From MED-G105 sp039819085 (GTDB lineage Bacteria > Pseudomonadota > Alphaproteobacteria > Caulobacterales > Parvularculaceae), in NCBI GenBank assembly GCA_039819085.1, contig JBCBSQ010000002.1, positions 239,364 through 303,363 of the forward strand: a stretch of 64,000 nucleotides of DNA, written 5' to 3'. The notes under the pieces are model-generated. The model searched no databases. It was not told the origin of the DNA and saw only the letters and a list, made by a program, of their open reading frames with translations. Positions 34,191 to 41,974 of this stretch are shown piece by piece. The first letter of the stretch is position 1, and the number at the start of each line of letters is the position of its first letter. The position numbers and the translations under genes are program-made.

Positions 34191-34997
34191 ATGACAACGC
34201 CCCTGCGCCCACCCATTTCCGCCTATTTCCGCACGCAAAATGAAGCGTCAAATCTGCCGTCCGCGCTCGAGGGCGCGTTTCAAATTGCCGACGAGGTCCT
34301 CGTCGTGGACAGCGGATCGACGGACGACACAATCGCGATCGCCGAATCCGCCGGCGCTCGCGTGATCCGCCAGGAATGGCTCGGCAACGGCAAACAAAAG
34401 CGTATCGCGGAGGACGCGGCGCGTCATGACTGGCTTCTCGATCTTGATGCGGATGAAGTTGTCACTCCAGAGCTCGCTACTGAGATCTCCGCGCTCTTCG
34501 CCAACGGACCGCCAGACAAATCAATTTTCCGCACGCCAATGGCCTATGCGCCGCCAATCGGCGCGCCCTGGGTGGGGTTCGGCGGCGTTAAGCGCCATAA
34601 ACTTTATGATCGACGCGTTGTCCGTCAACCGGACCATAAAGCGTGGGACCAGTTCGCGCCGCCTTCGGGGGTCCAGGTCGGGCGGCTCGCCAATCCGATC
34701 CTCCACTACGCGTGGCGGGACGCCGAAGGCCTCGTCGCAAAAGTTAACCGAAACTCCACGACGCGCGCGCGCCTCTTGCCTCTCAAGCCGCGCGGCATCC
34801 TCTCTCTACGGATTCTTTTCGGCTTGCCGATCTACATCAGCAAACGATTTCTGTTCGACGGGCTCTTTCGGGCCGGCGTCGACGGCTTCGCATTTTCAGC
34901 TATATCTGGATACGGACGGTGGCTTCGCGACGTCAAGATGTATGAGCGCCTGAGAATGGAAGAAGCCAAAGGAGCGCGCGACGAGTGGGCGGCGTAG
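34191..34997 (+). CDS. GT2 glycosyltransferase, LPS-core type (WaaE/KdtX-like)
   Basis: About 268 residues from ATG 34191; ATG 34173 and an upstream TTG are alternatives. The GT-A domain has ISAYFRTQNEASNL, then EVLVVDSGSTDDTIAIAE and the metal-binding WLLDLDADEVV. The later IYISKRFLFDGLFRAGVDGFAFS segment is typical of lipopolysaccharide core beta-glucosyltransferases (WaaE/KdtX). It adds sugar to the inner core at the cytoplasmic side of the membrane. The next gene's GTG overlaps its end by 13 bp. Confidence 0.85.
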   Translation: MTTPLRPPISAYFRTQNEASNLPSALEGAFQIADEVLVVDSGSTDDTIAIAESAGARVIRQEWLGNGKQKRIAEDAARHDWLLDLDADEVVTPELATEISALFANGPPDKSIFRTPMAYAPPIGAPWVGFGGVKRHKLYDRRVVRQPDHKAWDQFAPPSGVQVGRLANPILHYAWRDAEGLVAKVNRNSTTRARLLPLKPRGILSLRILFGLPIYISKRFLFDGLFRAGVDGFAFSAISGYGRWLRDVKMYERLRMEEAKGARDEWAA

Positions 34998-35821
34998 ACC
35001 CGCCATTCGGTACCTATGCGCCAACCCGGCGGCAGGAATGCGTTCGTCGCGCCGCGCGGCGACTGCCTTACACCTATGTCGGCCGAAAGCTCGCGTCCGC
35101 GCTTCTGGGCCCCGCCGGCGGCCGAATGCGGCGGCCCTTCGACGTCCGCGTCTTCGGATCGATAAACGCGCGGCTCCATCCCTATGACAATATCTGCGAG
35201 AAGCGCGTCTATCTGACGCCGGATCATTGGGATCGGGCGGAGCGCGACGAACTTGCGCGCGCGATCGAAACCCATGCCGGCGACCAGTTCGTCTTCGTTG
35301 ATCTTGGCGCAAATGTCGGCCTCTATTCGCTCTTCGCATTTTCCGCCGCACAAAGATCGAATAAGTCTCTGAAGGCCGTGTGCGTGGAGGCCGACCCGGA
35401 GATGCGCGATCGACTTCAGACGAACGTCTCCCTAAACGGACTGAATGACGCCGCCGAGGTTTTCAGGGTCGCGGTTGGCGCGAGGGACGGCGTCACGAAC
35501 TTCGCCGTCAATCTCGACAGCCGAGGACAGAGCCGCATCGCGGCGGAGGGCGAGGAGCAAGTCCCCGTGCGGCCACTATTGGCGTTGATCGAGGAGGCTA
35601 AACTGTCGCGGATCGACGCTCTGAAGATTGACATCGAAGGCCAGGAGGCGAGTGTGCTGGAAGCCTTTTTCCGCGACGCGCCTCATTCCCTCCGCCCAGG
35701 GATCATCATTGCCGAGACGTCGCATGATTCAACGCTCAAGCGCCTAGCGGCGTCCGAAGGCTATCGGGCGCGTTACGGCAACGCGCTGAATGCCGTCTTC
35801 GAAGACGCACGGCGCGCCTAA
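34985..35821 (+). CDS. FkbM-family methyltransferase
   Basis: 278 residues from GTG 34985, which overlaps the GT2 stop and suggests coupled translation. The SAM site is FVFVDLGANVGLYSLFAF (about 101-118), followed by VCVEADPEM and the FkbM hallmark IDALKIDIEGQEASVLEAF. FkbM enzymes O-methylate sugars or polyketides. Next to two glycan genes, sugar methylation is the likely role. It converges on the 2OG oxygenase gene with a 4-bp overlap of ends. Confidence 0.87.
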   Translation: MGGVDPPFGTYAPTRRQECVRRAARRLPYTYVGRKLASALLGPAGGRMRRPFDVRVFGSINARLHPYDNICEKRVYLTPDHWDRAERDELARAIETHAGDQFVFVDLGANVGLYSLFAFSAAQRSNKSLKAVCVEADPEMRDRLQTNVSLNGLNDAAEVFRVAVGARDGVTNFAVNLDSRGQSRIAAEGEEQVPVRPLLALIEEAKLSRIDALKIDIEGQEASVLEAFFRDAPHSLRPGIIIAETSHDSTLKRLAASEGYRARYGNALNAVFEDARRA

Positions 35822-36441
35822 TGCGCAAACGGATTAAATCGCTTTAGGAGCATTTGCAGACCGCCACGGTTTTCTTTCCGGGCGAGCTCTTCTTCTGACG
35901 TCAAGAACGTCGTCTGCACGACGTATCGCTCGCCGGCGAATGGCGGATGGCCGTGCCAGCTATTCTCAGACCGCCTGAAGGCGAACGCCTTTCCCGCGAC
36001 GGGCGGCACCTCGACGGCGAAATCGTCCATGTCGTCCGGCCCATTCAAGGCGCGGATCGCGCCGCCGTCAGCGGCGTCCCACGCGTCGTTCAGATAGACC
36101 AGCATGGTGCAGATTTTCGATACAGAATCATTATGGATGCGGCCGTCGCCGTTCTTCGATAACCGACGCACCGTGATCATTCGCGGCTTATCAATGAGAT
36201 CGAGATCAAGCAACGTCGACAAGGTCGAAGCAAGACTTGGCGACTGAAGGTCCGAGACGAGTTCCGCAAATGCGCCGCGGGCGTCGAGCTTTGAAAGCGG
36301 GAGATACCCGGAGCGATCAATGGCGGGATAATCGCGGCGAACCTCCGCTGCGGCGTCGCCTGACAAGATATCGGCCGCGATGATGAACCGAAAGGGCCGA
36401 GTGTGGACCTCGGCGCGCGCCAGGGCGTCAAAGTCAATCAT
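35818..36441 (-). CDS. 2-oxoglutarate/Fe(II) oxygenase
   Basis: 207 residues from ATG 36441. The double-stranded beta-helix carries the iron facial triad: RIHNDS (His-x-Asp) and the distal His in SENSWHGHPP, with the 2-oxoglutarate Arg in GERYVVQTTF. These resemble prolyl-hydroxylase-type and PKHD-like enzymes that hydroxylate proteins or sugars. The start overlaps the ppk2 stop by 8 bp, so it is translated with ppk2 and hslO. Its 3' neighbour is an FkbM gene. It could therefore act on glycan or in stress response. Confidence 0.82.
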   Translation of the reverse strand: MIDFDALARAEVHTRPFRFIIAADILSGDAAAEVRRDYPAIDRSGYLPLSKLDARGAFAELVSDLQSPSLASTLSTLLDLDLIDKPRMITVRRLSKNGDGRIHNDSVSKICTMLVYLNDAWDAADGGAIRALNGPDDMDDFAVEVPPVAGKAFAFRRSENSWHGHPPFAGERYVVQTTFLTSEEELARKENRGGLQMLLKRFNPFAH

Positions 36442-37225
36442 CTCGTCCGGCCACTTTGACTTCCAACGCCTTGACGAAATCCGCCTGACGATACCCGACC
36501 GACGCCGCCGTCTGCCGCGGCGGCAGGTCGATCGGCTCGAACGCCTCCTCATTGAACTCGTACGGGATGTTCGTGAGGATCGACCGGATACAGGCGACGC
36601 GCGCCGCCTCCTTGTCGTCCGCGTCGATCACCCGCCAGGGCGCATGCTCTGTATGCGTGCGTTTGAGCATGTGGTCCCGGGCGATCATAAACTCCGCCCA
36701 ACGCCTGCGCCCCTCCAGATCGATCGGCGAGAGTTTCCAGCGTTTCCGCGGGTCCTGCGCGCGCTCCAGAAACCGCTTCTCCTGCTCTTCGGCGGAGACG
36801 TGGAGCCAGTATTTCAGGAGGATCGCGCCGGAGTCCGTCAGCATACGCTCGAACTGCGGGGCTTCATTTAGAAAGTCCTCGGTCTCCTCTGGCGTGCAGA
36901 ACCCCATCACCGGCTCGACGACCGCGCGATTGTACCACGACCGGTCAAAGAGAACGATCTCCCCACCGGAAGGAAGGTGCGCAACGTAACGTTGAAAATA
37001 CCATTGGGTCCGCTCGCGGTCAGAAGGCTTCGGCAGCGCCACGACCCGCCAGATCCGCGGGTTCATCCGTCGGAGGATCGTCTTGATGACGCCGCCCTTG
37101 CCGGCCGCATCGCGCCCTTCGAAAACGATCGCGACCTTCATCTTTTTGCGAACGACAGTCTCCTGAAGCTTGGCGAGCTCAAACTCCAGCTCTTTAAGCT
37201 CGCGCGCGTACTCGTCCTTCTTCAC
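36434..37225 (-). CDS. ppk2: Polyphosphate kinase 2
   Basis: 263 residues from GTG 37225, whose GTGA overlap with the hslO stop favours it over the upstream ATG. Walker A is GRDAAGKGG, the lid motif RTQWYFQRYVAHLP follows, and Walker B is FDRSWYNRA. It matches single-domain class I PPK2 enzymes that make nucleoside triphosphates from diphosphates and polyphosphate. Coupling to hslO links polyphosphate metabolism to a redox chaperone. The phosphate regulon regulators lie a few kb away. Confidence 0.92.
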   Translation of the reverse strand: MKKDEYARELKELEFELAKLQETVVRKKMKVAIVFEGRDAAGKGGVIKTILRRMNPRIWRVVALPKPSDRERTQWYFQRYVAHLPSGGEIVLFDRSWYNRAVVEPVMGFCTPEETEDFLNEAPQFERMLTDSGAILLKYWLHVSAEEQEKRFLERAQDPRKRWKLSPIDLEGRRRWAEFMIARDHMLKRTHTEHAPWRVIDADDKEAARVACIRSILTNIPYEFNEEAFEPIDLPPRQTAASVGYRQADFVKALEVKVAGRDD

Positions 37226-38166
37226 GCCTTCAGCTCCCGCCCGTCGACGCCGAACCGATAAGGGGTCCGGCAAAACTCGCAGATCACCTCGATCGTCCCG
37301 TCCTCAAGCGCCATTTCCGCCAATTCGTCTGCGGAATATCGCTCCAGCACCGCTTCAATCTTGCCCGGATTGCACGAGCACGCGGCGCGAACGGGCGTTG
37401 GATCGAACACCCTGACGCCGTCTTCATGAAACAGGCGATACAGAAGGTCATTGGTGGAGAGGTCTGGATCAATCAATTCATCAGCCTGCGCGGAGCCGAC
37501 GAACGCGGCCGCGCGCTCCCAGGTTTCCAGGTCCGCTTCGGACAAAAGCGCCGCTTCGCCGCGCTCGCGCCCGCCGCCTTCCGCCGGCACAAACTGCGCG
37601 ACAATGCCGCCAGCGCGCCAGCGATCCGGTTCGCCGGGCCGCGACAACCGGCCGACCGCGAACCGAGCCGCCGTCGGAATCTGCTCAGACTGGTTGAAAT
37701 AGCCGATCGCGGCGTCCGCGAAGCTCGCGCCGTCGATCGGCGTCACCCCCTGGTATCGCTCCATGTCAGGGCCCTGATCGATGGTCATCATCATGTGGCC
37801 CTCGCCGACAAGCGGCCTCAGGCCTCGCGCCTCGGACACGTCTTCTTTCGGCGCGCCCGCCGTCGCGCGCAATGCGCCGCCTGCGGAATAATCCGCAAGC
37901 ACCATCGGCAATGGCCCGTCCCCGCTGACCTGAAGAATGAGCTTGCCATCAAACTTCAGGCTCGCGCCCATTGCCGCCACGAAAGCGGCCGCTGCGCCCA
38001 CGAGCTCTGATACGCCGGTTGGAAAGGCGTGGGCGGACAGGATCTCATCAATCGATCCGGCGAGGCGGACAACCCGTCCGCGCACGGCCGTATCGGCGAC
38101 CTGAAACGGCGTGACGCGATCATCTCCGCCTGTGGGTGGCCCCTGCGCCCCTTCGCCGTCAGCCAT
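37222..38166 (-). CDS. hslO: Redox-regulated chaperone Hsp33
   Basis: 314 residues. The N-terminal chaperone domain contains LQVSGDGPLPMVLADYSAGG, the glycine-rich signature. The C-terminal zinc-binding redox switch has a CSC pair and, about 30 residues later, CEFC. Under oxidative stress the zinc is lost, disulfides form and Hsp33 holds unfolding proteins. It begins 4 bp after the ABC permease stop and overlaps ppk2, so a stress-linked operon is likely. Confidence 0.93.
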   Translation of the reverse strand: MADGEGAQGPPTGGDDRVTPFQVADTAVRGRVVRLAGSIDEILSAHAFPTGVSELVGAAAAFVAAMGASLKFDGKLILQVSGDGPLPMVLADYSAGGALRATAGAPKEDVSEARGLRPLVGEGHMMMTIDQGPDMERYQGVTPIDGASFADAAIGYFNQSEQIPTAARFAVGRLSRPGEPDRWRAGGIVAQFVPAEGGGRERGEAALLSEADLETWERAAAFVGSAQADELIDPDLSTNDLLYRLFHEDGVRVFDPTPVRAACSCNPGKIEAVLERYSADELAEMALEDGTIEVICEFCRTPYRFGVDGRELKA

Positions 38167-38170
38167 GGCG

Positions 38171-39049
38171 TCAACTCTTCAACCGCCAGCCGGACTTCAG
38201 CAGGCGATAGCAGATCACGGCGAGAACAACGTTCACAGAAAGCGCTACCGCGACCCCGACAAGAACATCCGTCTCGGCCCGGCCGGTGAAGCCGAAACGC
38301 AGCCCGTCAATCAGATAGTAAACCGGGTTCACGCGGCTGAACGCCACGAACGCCGGCGGCAGGCTGGAAATCGCGTAGAACGTGCCGGACAAAAACGTCA
38401 GGGGCGTGATGATAAAGTTCGTGATCGCCGCAAGCTGGTCGAATTTCTCCGCCCAGATCCCGCCGATGACGCCCAACATCGCGAACATCAAAGCAGCCGA
38501 TAGCGAAAAATAGAGAACCGCGACGCCGTGCTCTACGCCCATGGGCGAGGCGGTCGTCGCCATGAACGCCGCACTCGTCAGCGCCGTGACGACGCCCACG
38601 AGAATCCCGCGCGTGGCGGCACCCGCGACGTACGCGACCGCGACTTCCGAGGGAGACAGGGGCGGCGTCAACACGTCAACGATCGACCCTTGCACCTTGC
38701 CGATGATCAGGGACGACGAGGAATTGGCGAAGGCGTTCGTCAGGATCGCCATCATCACCAATCCGGGCGCCAGGAATTCAATGTAGGGAACGCCGTCGAT
38801 GGGCGCGCGATCAGCCCCGAACGCCTGCGTAAAGACAAACAGAAACAGGAGCGTGGAAATCACGGGCGCGATGATGGTCTGGAACGCGACTTTGAGGAAC
38901 CGTCGCACCTCTTTGAGGTAGAGCGTCCATAGCCCGAGCCAATTGACCGAACCGAAACGGCGTTCGCCAAAGCCCGCCTGTCGGCGCGCCGGTGCGCGTG
39001 GTGGATCGCCAATCGCGCCATCCAGGGCGCGCGCCGCCGTCTGGTCCAT
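38171..39049 (-). CDS. ABC-2 type transporter permease
   Basis: 292 residues from ATG 39049. Six membrane segments follow an amphipathic entry (LWTLYLKEVRRFLKVAFQTIIAPVISTLLFLFVF parts). FLAPGLVMMAIL and PLTFLSGTFYAISSLPP are typical of ABC-2 permeases, the DrrB/NodJ/YadH type. It should work with an ATPase subunit, but none is next to it in this window, which is unusual because the two are normally adjacent. Cargo unknown. It precedes hslO by 4 bp. Confidence 0.87.
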   Translation of the reverse strand: MDQTAARALDGAIGDPPRAPARRQAGFGERRFGSVNWLGLWTLYLKEVRRFLKVAFQTIIAPVISTLLFLFVFTQAFGADRAPIDGVPYIEFLAPGLVMMAILTNAFANSSSSLIIGKVQGSIVDVLTPPLSPSEVAVAYVAGAATRGILVGVVTALTSAAFMATTASPMGVEHGVAVLYFSLSAALMFAMLGVIGGIWAEKFDQLAAITNFIITPLTFLSGTFYAISSLPPAFVAFSRVNPVYYLIDGLRFGFTGRAETDVLVGVAVALSVNVVLAVICYRLLKSGWRLKS

Positions 39050-39452
39050 GTAAGCCGCCTGAAGAACTAACGAGTGTGTGGTTTGGGGACGACGCTCGCC
39101 GAGGTCAAGCGCCCTGCGAGCCGCCATTCGTCCGCGCAAAGGCTGCGTCAGCGCGCGCCTAACGCCTTAAGCGCCTGTTTTCGCTCCAAGGTTCACGGCG
39201 CGCGCGCGACTTTAGGCATGAGCGACTGACAGGCGGAATTGACGAACGGGGCGGATCAACATCTTGTGTGTAAAAGTTTGCGTTCAGATAATGAGCGACA
39301 TATCTTGTACAAACTGATCCGTGATGTACTATATTTTGCGTGCACGGAGCAGGATCCCGGACACACTGACTACATATTGACGATAAACCATGATTCCGCC
39401 GCGGCGTTACGAGAAACTGCGCGTCGACAGGCGAGAAAGGGAGCAGGGCGTC
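39050..39452. other. AT-rich region upstream of gcrA
   Basis: 403 bp between the ABC permease start and gcrA. The part from about 39250 to 39395 is clearly AT-richer than the rest of the window. It includes a TTGACG hexamer (39377-39382) and a GANTC CcrM methylation site (GATTC, 39392-39396). It probably holds the gcrA promoter and leader. A short frame inside it is not convincing. Confidence 0.4.
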
Positions 39453-39962
39453 ATGGCTTGGACGGACGAACGCGTCGAGCAATTGAAGAAGTATTGGGCG
39501 GAAGGGCTGTCCGCCAGTCAGATCGCCAGCAAGATGGGGGGCGTCACCAGAAATGCGGTGATCGGCAAAGTGCACCGGCTCGGCCTCTCCGGCCGCGCGA
39601 CGCCCGCGCAGCCGAAGCGAGGTTGCGATGTATCGCTGCCGGAGGAAATCGCCGCTGAACCCGCCGCGCCGCGGACGTTTGACGTCGGACCGGAGGAGCC
39701 GGAGTTCATCGCGCCGACGTCGATCACCGAGACGGACTTTATGACCGTCGCAACAATGAAGCGGAACAGCTGCAAATGGCCTATCGGGGACCCGGCCTCC
39801 GATGATTTCCACTTCTGCGGCGAGCCAACGAGTGGCGGGAAGCCTTACTGCGCATATCACGCGCGCCTCGCGTTCCAGCCGACCCAGCGCCGGCCGGAGT
39901 CCCGGCCTGAATCTCGACCTGCAATCGTTCAGCACGCGCCCCCAAAGCGCGCAGCGGGCTGA
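39453..39962 (+). CDS. gcrA: Cell cycle regulator GcrA
   Basis: 169 residues from ATG 39453. The diagnostic N-terminus is WTDERVEQLKKYWAEGLSASQIASKMGGVTRNAVIGKVHRLGL (about residues 3-45), the GcrA DNA-binding domain. The tail has CKWPIGDP and the paired CGEP...YCAYHARLA, which binds sigma70. GcrA activates genes with CcrM-methylated promoters in Caulobacter and relatives. GAAAGGGAGCAGGG precedes the start. It is a strong lineage marker. It converges on phoB with a terminator between. Confidence 0.95.
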   Translation: MAWTDERVEQLKKYWAEGLSASQIASKMGGVTRNAVIGKVHRLGLSGRATPAQPKRGCDVSLPEEIAAEPAAPRTFDVGPEEPEFIAPTSITETDFMTVATMKRNSCKWPIGDPASDDFHFCGEPTSGGKPYCAYHARLAFQPTQRRPESRPESRPAIVQHAPPKRAAG

Positions 39963-40040
39963 CGAGCGTCGCACGGCGCATAAGAGCGCCTTGCGAAAAG
40001 CGCTCGAAGTGAGAATTCAGTCTCATTGAGCAGTTGAGAA

Positions 40041-40068
40041 AAAGCGCGGGCGTCGCCCCGCGCTTTCT
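40041..40068. terminator. Bidirectional intrinsic terminator between gcrA and phoB
   Basis: Perfect 10-bp arms AAAGCGCGGG (40041-40050) and CCCGCGCTTT (40057-40066) with a 6-nt loop. T-rich sequence follows on both strands (TTTCTT on plus; TTTTTCTC on minus). It lies in the convergent gap between the two genes. Confidence 0.8.
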
Positions 40069-40164
40069 TGCGTCAGGCAGCTTCTTTTTGCGCCGGAAAA
40101 TGAAGAACAAGGCGCTGAAGAAATTGGGGCCGGTCCAATGACCGCCGCCGTGGCCCTCACGTCG

Positions 40165-40854
40165 TCAAGTGGTGTCCAAAGCGTATCCCGCGGAACGGAC
40201 GGTTCGGATCGGATCGCCCTCGGCCACTTTCCGCAGCGCCTTTCGCAACCTGCCGACATGAACATCGACAGTGCGGACCTCGACGAAAACGTCGGAGCCC
40301 CAGACGGCGTTCAACAACTGCTCGCGCGAGAACACGCGACCTGGATGCTGCATAAGGTGATCGAGGAGACGAAACTCGGTCGGGCCGAGATGCACTTCCT
40401 GCTCGGCGCGCCAGACCCGGTGGCCGGAGCGGTCGATCCGAATGTCTCCATGACGAACTTCATTGTCGACAAGCGCCGGACGGATGCGCCGCAAGACGGC
40501 GCGCATCCGCGCGATCAACTCTCCCGGCGAAAATGGTTTCGTCAGATAATCGTCCGCCCCGATCTCTAGCCCCCGTATGCGGTCGGACTCCTCAGACCGC
40601 GCAGTGAGCATGATGACGGGTATGTTGCCTGTCTCCGGATTGGAGCGCAGGCGACGACAAACCTCGACGCCTGAAATCGTCGGCAGCATCCAATCGAGGA
40701 TGACAATGTCGGGCTGGGCCTCCTCAACCTTCAGGAGCGCCTCTTCGCCCTCATTGACGATAATGACGTCAAAGTCTTCCTTACCAAGATTGTACTCGAG
40801 GAGGGTCGCGATCGCTTCCTCATCCTCAACCACAAGGACGCGCGTTTTCGCCAT
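40165..40854 (-). CDS. phoB: Phosphate regulon response regulator PhoB
   Basis: 229 residues. Receiver domain with phosphoacceptor Asp54 (ILDWMLPT), acidic pocket VEDE (9-12) and conserved YLTKPF. The C-terminal winged-helix DNA-binding domain (about 130-228) has GPTEFRLLDHLMQHPGRVFSREQLL pieces and RTVDVHVGRLRKAL. When phosphorylated by PhoR it activates the phosphate-starvation regulon. It follows phoU by 158 bp on the same strand. Confidence 0.94.
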   Translation of the reverse strand: MAKTRVLVVEDEEAIATLLEYNLGKEDFDVIIVNEGEEALLKVEEAQPDIVILDWMLPTISGVEVCRRLRSNPETGNIPVIMLTARSEESDRIRGLEIGADDYLTKPFSPGELIARMRAVLRRIRPALVDNEVRHGDIRIDRSGHRVWRAEQEVHLGPTEFRLLDHLMQHPGRVFSREQLLNAVWGSDVFVEVRTVDVHVGRLRKALRKVAEGDPIRTVRSAGYALDTT

Positions 40855-41012
40855 CGCCTTTTATCCCGCCAATCGCACAACCGCCTGCGCAATGTCCTCG
40901 GCAAGTGGTCGTTCTGACCAACATCCGGGCCGCCTCAAGCGTCGCCGATCCTAAGTCCACTCACCCGCCCGGAGCCGGCGCGCCCGATTGATCGTCGCTC
41001 AAAGAGCGCGTT

Positions 41013-41762
41013 CTAACCCTCGGACGGCGCCTCATCAGGACGCGATACGAACGTCGTCGGCGTTTCATCGCCCTTTGGACGGTCATTCGTCAACGTCTTA
41101 CCCGTCACCAGCATATAGAGCGCCTCTGCGATGTTCGTCGCGTGATCGCCGACGCGCTCGAAATTCTTCGAAATGAACACAAGATGCGTGCAGGCGTTCA
41201 CCTGCTCGGCGTCCCGCATCATCGCCTGCAGGGTCTCGTTGAAAAGCGAATTGTAGAGCTCGTCGATATTGTCGTCAGCGCCCCAAACCGCCCGCGCCAC
41301 CTGTACGTTTCGAGCGGAAAACGCGTCCAGCACGTTCGAAAGCTGCAACAGACTCTGCCGGCCCATCGCCGCGACGCCGCTCGCGACGCCAAGCGACTTC
41401 GGTTCCTCGCTCAACACCAGCGTGCGCTTGGCGACATTCTTCGCCAGATCGCCAACCCGCTCCAGATCGCCAGCAACCTTGATTGCGGCGACAGCTTCGC
41501 GCACGCCGAGCGGGTCAAGGCGCTCTTCGCTCAACATGGCGATGGCCTCGATCTCGATGGCGCGGTGGGCCGCGTCAATGCGCGCGTCGTCCGCGATCGA
41601 CTGCTCAGCCAGCGCAACATCGCGACGTTCAAACGCCGTGATCGACTGGCTCAGCTGCGCTTCGGCAAGCGCGCCCAATTGGGACAGCTCCACCTCAAGC
41701 GCACGGCGCCGAGAGAGCTCCGGCCGCTCCGGCGTCACGACCATGATTTCCTCCAATCGCAT
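41013..41762 (-). CDS. phoU: Phosphate-signalling protein PhoU
   Basis: 249 residues, two PhoU three-helix repeats. The first has LGALAEAQLSQSITAFERRD with metal-ligand residues in EQSIADDARIDAAHRAIEIEAI and GDLERVGDLAKNVAKRT. The second has ISKNFERVGDHATNIAEALYMLVTG. PhoU connects Pst transport to PhoR and keeps the regulon off in high phosphate. A Pho-box-like half site GTGACAG (plus strand 41793-41799) lies 31 bp upstream; a full box is not evident. It lies 212 bp after phoR. Confidence 0.93.
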   Translation of the reverse strand: MRLEEIMVVTPERPELSRRRALEVELSQLGALAEAQLSQSITAFERRDVALAEQSIADDARIDAAHRAIEIEAIAMLSEERLDPLGVREAVAAIKVAGDLERVGDLAKNVAKRTLVLSEEPKSLGVASGVAAMGRQSLLQLSNVLDAFSARNVQVARAVWGADDNIDELYNSLFNETLQAMMRDAEQVNACTHLVFISKNFERVGDHATNIAEALYMLVTGKTLTNDRPKGDETPTTFVSRPDEAPSEG

Positions 41763-41974
41763 TTGCGCGTCCTACGTCAGTGGGCCGGTTTTGTGACAGT
41801 TCCAATCGCGGCGAGCCAATTGCGGCGAAAGGCGCAAGAAAAGTGGGCGCGTGTCAGATCACGATGAAAAGCAAATGCTTACGCATCGCGGCGGTTGGCC
41901 GAACGGCCTCGCCACCAGCTGCGACGGCGAGACGCCGCGCCGCTCAAGATTGCGCACATTGTGCGCATCTTCGA

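Noticed and set aside
39159..39974. 271-codon minus-strand frame over gcrA
   Set aside because: GcrA is unmistakable on the other strand and this frame is low-complexity.
41793..41799. Possible Pho box upstream of phoU
   Set aside because: Only one half site is present; a second repeat at proper spacing is missing.
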